64,000 bases of DNA from Paramoeba atlantica (lineage: Eukaryota > Discosea): NCBI GenBank assembly GCA_977017575.1, contig CDRNVI010000201.1, positions 1 through 64,000 on the forward strand, in the 5' to 3' direction. Made by a program: the position numbers and the translations under genes. The notes below the pieces were generated by a model. The model was not told the DNA's origin. It did no database searches and saw only the letters and a program-made list of their open reading frames with translations. Shown in pieces: positions 43,160 to 53,943 of this stretch (position 1 is its first letter; every line of letters begins with the position of its first letter).

Positions 43160-45237
43160 ATGGACATGGACATGGGAGGAGAGAAAAGAAAACTGAGTGC
43201 CGAGGAAGAGAAGATCGCCAGAGATTTTCCAAGTATTATTTGTCAGATTGAAGATCGTGCGTTTCGATTACATGAATTTGAAAGGATGTTTGATGGGAGG
43301 TTGTTGTGTTCTGATAACCCTCATTCTCGAGAGTTGTTGTCCATTTGGATTTCGAAGTATTGTTTTTTCTTTTTCTTTTTCTTTTTTTTTTTGTTGTTTT
43401 TTGTTTTTTGTTTTTTGTTTTTTGTTTTTTGTTTTTTGTTTGATGGGAGGTTGTTGTGTTCTGATAACCCTCATTCTCGAGAGTTGTTGTCCATTTGGAT
43501 TTCGAAGTATTGTTTTTTCTTTTTTCTTTTTCTTTTTTTTTTTGTTTTTTCTTTTTGTTTTTTTTTTTTGTTGTTTTTTTGTTTTTTGTTTTTTGTTTTT
43601 TGTTTTTTGTTTTTTGTTTTTTGTTTTTTGTTTTTTCTTTTTTCTTTTTTCTTTTTTGTTTTTTTAGTTTTCGATATGTATTCAAAGAAATAATGGCCAT
43701 TGAAAAAAAGAATTTAAATCGGTTGAGAAAGAAGTTCGAATAAAGTTGAATAAATTTGAATAAAATCGAATAAAATCGAATAAATTTGAATAAAATCAAT
43801 AAAATCAAATAAATTCGAATAAATTCAAATAAAATCGAATAAAATCGAATTTGAAAGACCTTTCTTTCAAATGTCATCATCTTGGAAGAGAAGAAGAGAG
43901 AAGGAGAAGAGAGAAGGAGAAGAGAGAAGGAGAAGAGAGAAGGAGAAGAAGAAGAAGAAAAATAATAATTCAATATTCATTTTCACAAACTCGACTTTCT
44001 TGGAAATATTTTTCTCTCTTTTCTTCTTTCTCTCCTTTCCTTTTCTTTTTCCTTTTCCTTTTTTTCATTCTTTTTCTTTTTCTTTTTCTTTCTTTTGTAT
44101 TACTCTTTTGATAAGGAAACATGCAGAATTCATACTGTTGCCTCTCAAGATGCTGGAGCCAAAAAACAAAATGATGTTTTCTTTTCTTTTTCTTTCTTTT
44201 TCTTTTTCTTTTTTCTTTTTCTTTTTCTCTCTTTTTGTTTCTCTTCTCTCAACAATCTTTCTTTTCGTTTTTTTAGTTTATTGAAGAGATGGTTGATTGT
44301 GGGTTGGTTGAAAAACTGTTAATTCCTTGTATGGATAGTACAATCCCACTCATTGCTTCTCGTACTCTCGATATTTTACAAGGTATAATTGAAAAAGAAA
44401 AAGAAAAAAGAAAAAGAAAAAAGAAAGAAGAAAGAAGAAAAAGAAAAGAAAGAAGAAAGAAGGAAAAGAAAGAAGGAAAAGAAAAAGAAAGAGAATAGAA
44501 AGGAGAGCGAAAATTTTTAAATAAAGAGAAGAAAAGTAAAAGGATAAAAAGAAAGACGAGAGAGTTGTTTTTGAATCTTTTTTTTTCTTTTTCTCCTTCT
44601 CTTTTTTCTCCTCTTCTCTTCTCCTCTTCTTTTCTTCTCCTCTCCTCTCCTCTCCTCTCCTCTCCTCTCTTTCTTCTCCTCTCTTCTCCTCTCTTTCTTC
44701 TCTTCTCTTCTCTTCTCTTCTCCTCTCTTCTCCTCTCCTCTCCTCTCTTTTCTCCTCCTCTCTCTTCTCCTCTCTTTCTTCTTCTATTCTCTTCTCTTCT
44801 CTTCTCTTCTCCTCTCTTCTCTAATCCAAAACACAGCAATCTGTCCATGCAAAGATGTAGGAGTTCGATTAATTTCTTGTCGTAATCACTGGCTTTTTTC
44901 CCTTCTTGATATCTTGGAAAATGGTTTAATTTCTGAGAAGTTTTATGGAAGGTTCTTTCTTTCTTTCTCTTTTTTCTTTTTCTTTCTTTCTCTCTTTCTC
45001 TCTCTCTCTTCCTTTTTCTTTCTTTCTCTTTTTTCTTTCTTCTTTCTTTCTATTCCTTTCTTCTTGTTCTTTATCTCTTTTCTCTTTCTCTTTCTTTCCT
45101 GTTTTTCTCCTCTCACTTTCTCTAATACAAAATGATAAAATAGTAATTTTCTGTGCACATTATTCTGTCCTTTTCCTGGGATTGTTCCATCTTTCTTTGA
45201 TTCTCAATTAATTTTTCAACTTATTCAGGTTTTTTTG

Positions 45238-45268
<31 letters not shown>

Positions 45269-47717
45269 AGAAAAGAAAGAAAGGAAATTAGTAGGGAAAA
45301 CAGTTTTCTGTAAATTATTTATTGAAATCAACTTTTTTTCTTTTTCTTTTTCAAGATCTGATATTTTTTTCTTTCTTTCTTCTTTTCTTCTCTTTTCCTT
45401 TTTTTTTAAAAAAAAAAAGATTACAAGCAAAATATTAAAGTGCAATGAGGAAGATTTCGAACAAGAAATTAATTCACTTCCTTCGAATCCAAAATTTGTG
45501 CGACCAAATGGTGATTTCCTCTTTCCTGATCAACAAGTTTGTTATTTGATTCAAAAAGAAATTGAATATGAAATTAAATAAGTTATCTTAAGAAATAAGA
45601 TTAAAAATTTAAAAAAAAAATGAAAAAAATGTTCGATTGTTGATTAGTTTCCATTCTTCTTTCATGACACATGAAGAAGAACAAAGAAATAAAGTATTAA
45701 ATGGGGATTATAATACGAGTAATAATAAATGCTAATAAATGCTAATAAATACTAATAAATAATAATAATAAATAATAATAAATAATAATAAATAATAATA
45801 AATAATAATAAAAATAAATAATATTAATAAAACAACCCCCCAAAAAAAAATACAGACAGAAATGTTAAAACCAGAAACCGCAAGCATGAAACTCTACCAA
45901 ACAAGATTCCTATCACGAGTACACGAAATGGCCCAAATTTCTCTCTTTTATCTCTTTAATTCTTTAATACAATCGAGAAGTTGGTTGGGAAATTTGAGAA
46001 ATTTTGGGGGAGAGAGAGAGGGGAGAGAGAGGGAGAGAGAGAGAAGAGAGAGAGAGAAGGGTGGGGTTAGGTTGTTGGGGGAGTCTTTTTGGGTTTGTGT
46101 GCGAGATCCGGGGGTTAATCGCTCTTATTGTGATGATAAGAGGTTTTTTTTTGTTTTTTTTTGTTTTTGTTTTTTGTTTTTGTTTTTTGTTTTTGTTTTT
46201 TTTTTTTAATCTGAAATGGTTTTATTTTTATTTTTATTTTATTTTATTTTTATTTTCTTTTATTTTTCTTTTATTTTTCTTTTTTCTTTTATTTTTCTTT
46301 TATTTTTCTTTTTCTTTTCTTTATTTATTTCTTCTCATTTTTCTCATTTTCTCTCTCTCTTTCTCCTTCTTTTTCTCTCTTCACCAGCTTATCTTATGTG
46401 TGTCTCTCAATGTATATTCTTTTATCTCCTTCTTTCGAGGTTCTTGGAGAACTTGTAGGTGTAAAGAGAGAAGAGCCTCTTTCTGAAGAATGTCAACAGA
46501 ATTTGACTGATTTTGAAGAGAAGATTAATGAATTCATTACAAGTTCTTCTTTTTCTTTTTCTTTTTCTTTTTCGAAAATCTTTCTCATTTTCTCTCTTTA
46601 GCAAAAGATCAAGTTGAAGCTCTCGTAAATTGTTTTTCAGTCCTTATTTTTGAACATCCTCGAGATTGGAATGGGATTATCGGAACACACCCATTGTATA
46701 AAAAGAAAATGATCAGGTTTGAAAAGAAAAGAAATTTAATAGAAAAAGTGAAAGAAAACACAACACACAAAGAAAAGAAGAAGTAAAAAAAAGAAATGTA
46801 TGATTAAATCTCAAAAAAAAAAAATAGCTTCACAAAAGAAGATCTCACTGATTTGGTCAATTCTCGCGGTGAAGCTGCTGTTCAGATTTTTTTATTATTT
46901 TGATATTATTTTTTTTTTTTATTTTTTTTTCAATTTTTTTTTTCAATTCTTTTTTATATTCTTATTATTCTTTTTTCTTCTCTCACACATTTTTCCCTTT
47001 TCTTTCTTCTCTTCTTTTTTTTTTAGTCTCGAATATCACAAATTCTCTGTTACCTCACCATGTCCGAAAGAACAGCAAAAATGGTCATCGAAACAAAACT
47101 GCTTGAAGTGATGAAAAAAATTCTTTCTGATCCAGTTTCTTATGAATGTGGAGGGGGGTGGCAAGGGTGGTCAGCCACTCAAGTTCCAAAAGGAGAGAAG
47201 AAAAGGAAAGAAGTTGTTTATTGTAATTTTGAATTTGGTGTTGTGACGAATTGTTTGATCATTTATTTGAATTTGGAGAGGCTTGGACTCTTGGAAAAAG
47301 CACCTGAAAGGGTATCTTTCTTTTTTTCTTTCTTTTTTTTTGGTTCAATTTTTTGTTTTGTTTTTTTTTCTGTTTTCAAAGCGAAACTCACCACACTTTC
47401 GAAAGGTATTTGAACTTGCTGGTTACAGAGCAAAAGATCTCAAAGAAGAAGGGAACAAGCATATTTCAGAAAACCCCCACAGTGCCGCAGATGCATACAT
47501 TGGAAGTATTTGTTTGACACAACATGATCTCTCAAAAGAAAATCAAGTTCATATTTATTTGTCAAACCGAGCGGAGGCGCTAATTCGGTTGAAGCACTTT
47601 GGCGAGGCTGTCAGGTGTTGTGAGAGTGCTTTAAAATATGACCCAACTTTTGAAAAGACACATCGAAGGTTGGAAAGGGCAAAACAAGGGCTTGAAGAAC
47701 TAAAAAAGGATTGTTGA
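43160..47717 (+). CDS. ARM/HEAT-like protein with C-terminal TPR domain
   Basis: Many-exon gene starting at MDMDMGGEKRKLSAEEEKIA. Internal exons encode Leu-rich helices like ARM/HEAT repeats: FIEEMVDCGLVEKLLIPCMD with IPLIASRTLDILQ, GVRLISCRNHWLFSLLDILE, VEALVNCFSVLIFEHPRDW, and ISQILCYLTMSERTAKMVIE with KLLEVMKKILSD. The last exon (about 47406-47717) is a three-helix-pair TPR domain: AKDLKEEGNKHISENPHSAA, VHIYLSNRAEALIRLKHFGE, CCESALKYDPTFEKTHRRLE. The EGNK..., SNRAEA and KALxYDP pattern is that of TPR co-chaperones that bind Hsp70/Hsp90 tails; here it is C-terminal. Function beyond a chaperone-adaptor is not claimed. Junctions in 45.4-46.6 kb are poorly resolved. Confidence 0.68.
43291..43530 (+). 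repeat. Exact exon echo, 150-bp tandem unit
   Basis: The sequence starting TGATGGGAGGTTGTTGTGTT at 43291 recurs at 43441 with no mismatch that I can see for about 85 bp, including the exon end TTGGATTTCGAA and donor GTATTG. The unit is 150 bp, a multiple of three. It includes a (TTTTTTG)n tract (about 43395-43440); a similar tract follows the second copy (about 43575-43632). The second copy has no AG directly before it. Confidence 0.9.
43740..43852. repeat. AATAAAATCG-type minisatellite
   Basis: About ten units of 10-11 bp, GAATAAAATC or GAATAAATTT variants, just after a donor in the ARM/TPR gene. Intronic, and unusual in being A-rich rather than pyrimidine-rich on the sense strand. Confidence 0.8.
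45718..45832. repeat. AATAATAAATAATA-type repeat
   Basis: A/T-only tandem array with a 10-13 bp unit (TAATAAATGC then AATAATAAATA variants) in the ARM/TPR gene, probably intronic. Confidence 0.75.
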
Positions 47718-47845
47718 AGGTAATAAAAAAAAATAATATAACACTAAAAACAGAGAAAAAAATATGGAAAGATAAATTCATCTCATACAATTTTTATGAA
47801 ATAAAAATGGATCAAGAACAAACATCCCAAAAAGAGTGAGCATCC

Positions 47846-49970
47846 TTATCCTTTTGGACCACGCCTAAAATTAACACGAAGAACATAGAGACCTCGCTCA
47901 ATACTAGACACTGCAACAATTTGTCCCCCTCTATTCTGGCGATGATTAGGATAATAAGGATAATTACTCCAACTCCCTTCAAAAGTGGGTCCATCACAAT
48001 AAGGAGCCACATCGAAATAGGCAAGCTCTCGAATATTGAGAGGATCCGCAACATCCAACACTCTCAAACCACCACAATAGTTTGATTGATACGCAATGTT
48101 ATTCTGAATGTACAAATTATGATCAATTACAGTCTGGGTAGAAAAGAAGGAAGTCGCCCAAGTGGGGTTCTGAAGGTCTTCCACACTCCAAATCATTGTA
48201 CGTGTTCGTGCACCAAAGTTGGCACTGGAAGTATTGGATTCATAAGTGGTCCCCTGTTTCACATTATTTTAGAAGACGAGATAAAAAAAGGAAATATGAA
48301 TATTAAATTAATGAAAAAGAGATTCCAAATATTAGATAGTATTCCAAGTCAATTTGAATGAACAAACCTGCATTTCATCAAGTTCATCATCCATGAGCAA
48401 ATATCGACCATCTTCAGTCATCCATCCTTGATGAGTGTATTGACTTCCCTTGTATGGGGTTCGAGAAATAAGAACGATGTCTGTATCAATAAAAAAGAGA
48501 GAGCAAAAAAGAGAAGAAAAAGAGAAAAAATTGTAAGTAAGTGAATCAATGAGGAGAGGGGAAAAAAGAGGGGGAAGAGGGGAAAAATTTCTTTCAAGTA
48601 TTTTTTTCTCTTTTTTTTTTCTATTTTTTCTCTTCTCTTCTCTCAATAAAAAAATAAAGAAAAACAAAAAAAAAACCATCTTTGTCAGTCACATCAACAA
48701 TTGTCAAAGTATCTTCATTGTAGTTGAAACAGATCTCCTGACCATGATAACGGGAATCAGGATAAGAATCATCATAAACAATACATTGACAATCATGGGT
48801 ATATCCATCATCAGCATAACATCCAGCGTAAATAGGTTCTTCTTCAGTAACATCCATGATGTAAAGGCCACCACTAAAAAAATAAATTCAAAATATTACT
48901 CAGAAAATTGCCCATGAATAAAAGAAGAGGAGAGAGAGAGAAAAAAAAGAGTAAAAAGAGAATAAAAGGAAGAACAACGAACTTGCACTTGCTACTTCCA
49001 ATGATATAAGCGTAACCAGTCTCTTCATTCAGAGCAATATTGTGAGAATGACCAAAACCATCATAATGATAATCAGCAGTCAAAATAGGAACATGATCAT
49101 GTTTCAATTGAAAGTCTTCTTGTCGAGCCTCTTCCACAAGTCTTTCAAGATTGAGCACTTGCATTCCGTGGTTTGTATTCTCAGAGACTAAAAAATAATA
49201 ATCAAAGTTTGAAACAAACAAAAAGGAGCGAATGATCAAAAAAGAAAAGAAAAAAGGAAAGAAAAAAAAATTCATACTAATGTATGCTCGATTCTCATAG
49301 ACCTTAATATCTCTCCAAATTTGATTCTTTGTACAAACTGAAGGATCACCAATATCCCCACAATCAAAAGTGGGAAGAAAACCCAAGACAATCGGGTTCA
49401 CAGCATCGGTGATATCCACAACACTTGTTCCATCTGTTTGTTTGTTTTTTGGGTGTGTTGTTTGTTTTTTGGGTGTGTTGTTTGTTAGTACCAGAATTTA
49501 TTTATTTACTTTTTGTTTGTATTTCTGAAAAATACAAAATCACAAGAAAAAAAAGAAAAGAGAAAAAAGAAACCTGAATGCCCAACAATAGCAATCTCTC
49601 GACCATTGACAGTAGCCCCCCAAATATCACTGGTCTCCCCAGCACTCCCCAAATCCTTATTCGAAACATAAGACATCAAATCCGTTTTTCGACAACGATA
49701 AACTCCATCATTTTGGTCATGGGAATGGACACCAACATGACCAAAAAGACAACGCTCAGGATTTCCTCTCACTGGTTTCAAGTTCATGGGAGATTTTCCT
49801 GATTGTTTCAGATATGCCCATTCAACTTCTTTGAGTGGCATGAGTTTGCTTCTGCCGAGGGAGTTGAAGTTTTCGAGCTGGCATTTTCCTTCACAGACTT
49901 TGGTTGGGTCTCGAACTCGGCAAGAGACTGCTAAGAAAAGAACAGAAAGAACAAAGAACAAACGCATCAT
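47846..49970 (-). CDS. Secreted LVIVD-repeat beta-propeller protein 2
   Basis: Paralogue of the gene at 18668-20677, with six exons at the same positions. Signal peptide MMRLFFVLSVLFLAVSC; N-terminal domain VCEGKCQLENFNSLGRSKLM versus VCDGVCQLENLHSLGMNRGM in copy 1; blades VDITDAVNPIVLGFLP, IMDVTEEEPIYAGCYADDG and GLRVLDVADPLNIRELAYF. The C-terminus is longer by a short basic tail (RRGPKG). Exons 4-6 and their introns (for example 48262-48370 versus 19058-19155) are very similar at base level, while exon 1 has diverged more, so copies have either exchanged sequence or are under different constraint. An extra insertion of TTTGTTTTTTGGGTGTGTTG repeats lies in its second intron (about 49436-49486). 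Confidence 0.8.
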
Positions 49971-50213
49971 AAAAAAGTTTCTCTTTGTCTGTTCAAAACG
50001 GAGAAGACAAAGGAAGAAAGAAGGACCTTGTCCTTTGGATAAGGGCTTTTTTTGAAAAAATAGATTTTTTTTTTTGCGGAAAGTCAGACTGAATAAAAAA
50101 TTCTCAAAAGTTCAAAAGAATTCGGAATTTATTTTTCTCGAATTTTCTCAAAGAAAATTCCAAAGAATTTTTCTTTAAAACACATAAAATATCATGAAAG
50201 TTTTCAAAACAAA

Positions 50214-51343
50214 TCACTCAAACCACCGTGGCAACTCATCAATTTTCATGATACAAAATGTCTGTCGCTCTCTCAATCCCTGAGCATTCTCATTTGTCAC
50301 AAAAAAAAAAATGACTGTTCCCACTCCGACCAATCCTTGATCAAGATAATCCTCTCGATCACCAACTGAGTGATTTTATGAAAAACAACATAATGAGGAA
50401 AGAGGGGTGAATGTTAATGGCTTGTTGATCAAGAGGATTATCTTGATCTTCAGTGAGACAAGAAACAGGGAAATGTCGATTTCTGAGCTGTTCAGTGACA
50501 CAGTTAAACTATGTCATTGAACTTTCGGAGGTGAAGGGGGTTGACTGTGACCTTTGAAGCCATCTCAGCAACTTCACAAGGAAAAGTCACAGAACAAACA
50601 ACAACTTGAGGTCGGGAAGGAGGATAATTGATCGTTGTTGGTTTTGTTGTTTCTGTTGTGGTGGTTGTTGGGAAATTCCAACTAAAGGAAAATATATCAT
50701 CAAGTTGTTCTTTAAAACCACGAGAGAGAAGCTCGTCTGCTTCGTTGAGAACAATGACTTTGGTGTTTGAAAGATCAAAAACTTTTCTCCGCAAAAAATC
50801 AATCACACGTCCAGGAGCCCCAACCATTATATGTGGATTTTCTTTTACACTCTCAATCTGTTCTCTCATTGGGAAACTACCAACCAGAAGTAAAGAACGA
50901 ACTCGAAGATAAATGCCAATTGAACAAACCTTGTGATGGACCAAATGAGCAACTCCTCTACAGGGACAAAGGATCAGAGCTTGAGGAGAAGGAAGACAAA
51001 GAGAAGATGACGAAGAAGAAGAAGACGAAGAAGAAGAATCAAAACTGGTTCGGTGTAAAACCCCAATGACAAATGAAGCAGTTTGCCCTGTCTCCCACGG
51101 AGCTTGAGAGATCACATGACGCCCATCCATGATTGGAAGAATGATCTTTTGTTCAACCCAAGACGGTCTTTCGAAACCACAACTGTAGATACCGCGTAAA
51201 AGATCATCAGAAACAAAAAGATCCTCGAAGAGGGTGATGTCTGGGTATGTGATCTCAGTAATCTTTTTCCCTTTCAATGGCCTGATATTTCTGTCTTTGT
51301 TTTTGACGTTTTCTTCATGAACATTTTGAGAGGGAGCTGCCAT
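50214..51343 (-). pseudogene. Decayed eIF4A-type DEAD-box helicase
   Basis: The open part (50504-51343, 279 codons from MAAPSQNVHEEN) aligns along the eIF4A N-terminal RecA domain: DLLRGIYSCGFERPSWVEQK, ILPIMDGRHVISQA, PHIMVGAPGRVIDFLRR, VIVLNEADELLSRGFKEQLD, and QVVVCSVTFPCEVAEMASKV. Key residues are lost: Walker A is PWETGQTA instead of SGTGKTA, DEAD is NEAD, and SAT is SVT. A Ser-run insertion follows motif I. After the stop, out-of-frame remnants of the second RecA domain are recognisable: EQLRNRHFPVSCL (motif near EKMR...FTVSSMHGD) and, after a further break, DREDYLDQGLVG...FFVTNENAQGLRERQTF...DELPRW, matching the NRENYIHRIGR...FVT...EEMP C-terminus. It cannot bind ATP normally and is probably a pseudogene, though the intact first 279 codons might still be expressed. 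Confidence 0.78.
50339..50448. repeat. 27-bp inverted repeat with 56-bp spacer
   Basis: Arm 1 (50339-50365) contains GATCAAGATAATCCTCTCGA; arm 2 (50422-50448) is its reverse complement with 2 mismatches in 27. The arms lie within the two separate helicase C-terminal remnants, one coding for EDQDNPLDQQ and the other for DREDYLDQG. Confidence 0.8.
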
Positions 51344-51561
51344 GTGGACAAAGAGTTGGAGAGAAACGATCTTTTTTTTTGAATTCCCAAACCTCTTCTT
51401 CCTCAAAAAAATAATTGGTGAAGGGAAAGCTTTTTTTAGCGCCCTTTTTTTTTGAAATCAATTCAAAAATTTCGTTTGTTGACCTTTCTGGAACTCACCT
51501 CTGGGAGAAATTTGAGTTGTTCAAAAAGAGTTTCATCCCCCCCAAGGCTTTGATCCTATGC
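51344..51561. other. Divergent gap helicase remnant / receptor 1
   Basis: 218 bp. Unlike receptors 2-5, the receptor 1 leader does not contain the ATGTGAATG arrangement; it has an out-of-frame ATG overlapping the main start (ATGCATGAGG). Confidence 0.5.
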
Positions 51562-53484
51562 ATGAGGTGCCAATTCACTCTTCTTTTCCTCCTTTTCTTC
51601 TCCTTCATCTCTTCTTCTTCTTCTTCGAACAACAACGATTTGTGTTTTGAATACATTCTTCAAAATGAGTGTACACCTGTGTTGGGAGAAGTTTCGATCA
51701 ACCAAAACGAACAACAAGACTTCTTTGACGAAAATGTTTCTTTGATTGTTTCAAATGTTCGAATGTTTGGCTCGAATTGTCGAAGACCATTTCTATCTTA
51801 TTATTGCCAGTTGATGTTTGGTGGTTTTTTTTGTTCTTCTTCATCACCAGAAGAACAATATTGTTTGGAAGATCAATTTTGTGTTCAAGTTTCTGATTTT
51901 TGTTCTGATGATTTCTCTTTGAATTGTTCTTCTTCTCTTTCTTCACCTTCACCTTCACCATCACCATTGTTATTATCTTGTGAAGAGAAAGTAACAAAAG
52001 AGATTGAAGAAGTTGTTGAAACACCAATTAAAGTTCAAACTTGTTTGGATAATTCGAAAGAAGAAATTGAATGTTGTATTGGGCCTTATGTTTTTGATGA
52101 TAATGATGAATGTGTTGTTCAATGTCCTCAATATATTTATGACAAGAATTTGGAACGTTGGATTCGACTTGTTGTCTTTACCTTATTCTTTGTTATGGTT
52201 CTTCTTTTTTTGATTGCGATCATCCCTTTTTACATGACAGACAATTTAAGGTTTTTCAATTTTTTAATCTTTGAGTTTAATCAGAGAAAATAGAAAGAAA
52301 AAAGATTGAAGAGAAGAGAAAAGGAACCTTGATAACATTAAAATTGTGATGAGAATAGGTACCCAAAGAGCATTTTTTTCATCTTTTTTGCTTTTTATCT
52401 TCTCTCTTTTACACCAAATACATGGATGATATTTAGTGGTATTTTTTTTCTCATTATTTTTTCTTCCTTCCTGTCTTAATTTTTTTGTCAAAGGAGGATT
52501 TGATTTCTATATTTGTGGAGATGAAACAAACTTTTGGAAAGCGATTGATCGTTATGGAAACTCAACTCAAACCATTCTTCAATTTTCTTTTTGGATTCTC
52601 TTTGCGAACTGTGCTGCTTGCTTTTGGGCTCTCTTTTCGTTCAATTTGTTCTGTACTTCAGTAAGGTTGTTTTCTTTTTTGTTAAAACACAAAATTTTGA
52701 TCCTTCAAAAACATACAAAGAGATTTTACATGAAAGATTCATATTTTTGTATCTTGCACAGACCTTTTACTACATACTTTGAGAAGTTCATCATGGAACC
52801 GGTCAATCCATTGATCAGTCTTTTCTTGCTTGGGTTTTGTCTTAGCTTTTCAGTTTCGGTCTTTCTGGGATGTGTTCTCTTTGCTTTTTTGGTGAACAAT
52901 GATTCAAAACTCTTTACCCCTTCATCGGTGTATGCATTTCCGATTCCTGTTGACAGTACTTTCAATGTGTTTCAATATACATGCCTTGCCTTTGGTTTAC
53001 TTGGGATAGCCATTTTTTTTTTGGTTATTTTCTTCTTTCTCAAACGAGGGAGACAAATTTTTTATTTTCAATGGTAAGGGGACTATTTTTGTTTTCGAGA
53101 CATCTTTTTTTTTTTGTTCTTTTTTTTCTTCCTTCTTACCCTTGTTTTTATTTTGAAAGGAGGGCTGTTTTAGCTGGGTGTTTCTGGGTGATAGCATTAG
53201 TACTTTATGGATTAGATATCTTTCTTCCTGAGCCTTCAGATTCAATCATTGTTGATTATACAAAATGTGTTGCTTCTCACCCACAAATCACCCCAACATC
53301 ATGTTCACGAGAATATGAATCAGTAGATTTCAATCTTCTTGTTGACTTTCTTTTTGTGTTTTTGTTTCTGTTGTTGCTTGTGATTTCTTTTTTGACAAAT
53401 GACCAAATGGTTGGTTGGTGGAAAGATTTGATCTTTCGAAAGTGCTTTTCAAAGTATGAACAGTTAGAAGGTGAGAATCTTTAA
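51562..53484 (+). CDS. Frizzled/Smoothened-like seven-TM receptor 1
   Basis: Exon 1 (51562-52250) encodes a signal peptide, a Cys-rich ectodomain of about 190 residues, a Ser/Pro stalk, a second Cys cluster and TM1. The ectodomain order (CFEYILQNEC, SLIVSNVRMFGSNC, FLSYYCQLMFGGFFC) resembles a Frizzled CRD. Later exons carry RYP at the first intracellular loop (as in Frizzled RYPERP), CGDETNFWKAIDRYGNS, SFNLFC, RPFTTYFEKF, FFLKRGRQIFYFQW (compare the Frizzled FLSLFKIR loop), an outer loop DYTKCVASHPQITPTSCS, TM7, and a tail with NDQMVGWWKDL in the position of KTxxxW. Dictyostelids have many such receptors. The TM half is clearly diverged from receptors 2-4. Tail-to-tail with the ankyrin gene. 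Confidence 0.78.
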
Positions 53485-53943
53485 ATTGGAAAAGACCCCA
53501 AATAATTTAATGAAAAACTTTGTTCAAAACAAACAAACAAAAACATAAAAATTGAAAAAAAATAACTTTTTTTCCAAACCACACGAAAAGGAAAATGGGA
53601 TTTGGGGGTCAAGTTTTTGGCACAACTTTGAATTTCAATTCACCAGATTTTGATTTTTGGTGTTTGGCTCTGAAAAGATATTTTGGTTAAAATGAAAATG
53701 TTGGGAGAAGAGAAAGAGGAGATGAGGGGAGGGAAAAAACCAAAGAAAAAGAAAAGAAAAAGAAAAGAGCTTAAGAGAGAAGAGAGACAAGGAAAAAGGA
53801 GAAAGAACCTTTGGGCCTCTTTCAAATTCCAATAAATACAAACAAAAAAATGATTTCTTCTTCTTTCCTATTTCTTTATTTCTTTTAAATACTTCTTTTC
53901 TCTCAAGTCAAAAGAGAGAAAAAGGGAGAAAATAAAAGAGAAA
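53485..53943. other. Convergent gap receptor 1 / ankyrin gene
   Basis: 459 bp. A possible poly(A) signal region (AACATAAAAATTG) follows receptor 1. Purine-rich stretches lie near 53690-53790. I see no exon in it that joins either gene, but a small minus-strand exon cannot be excluded. Confidence 0.4.

Noticed and set aside
50339..50448. Inverted repeat as a transposon end or terminator
   Set aside because: No target-site duplication or transposase is nearby, and both arms fall within helicase remnants.
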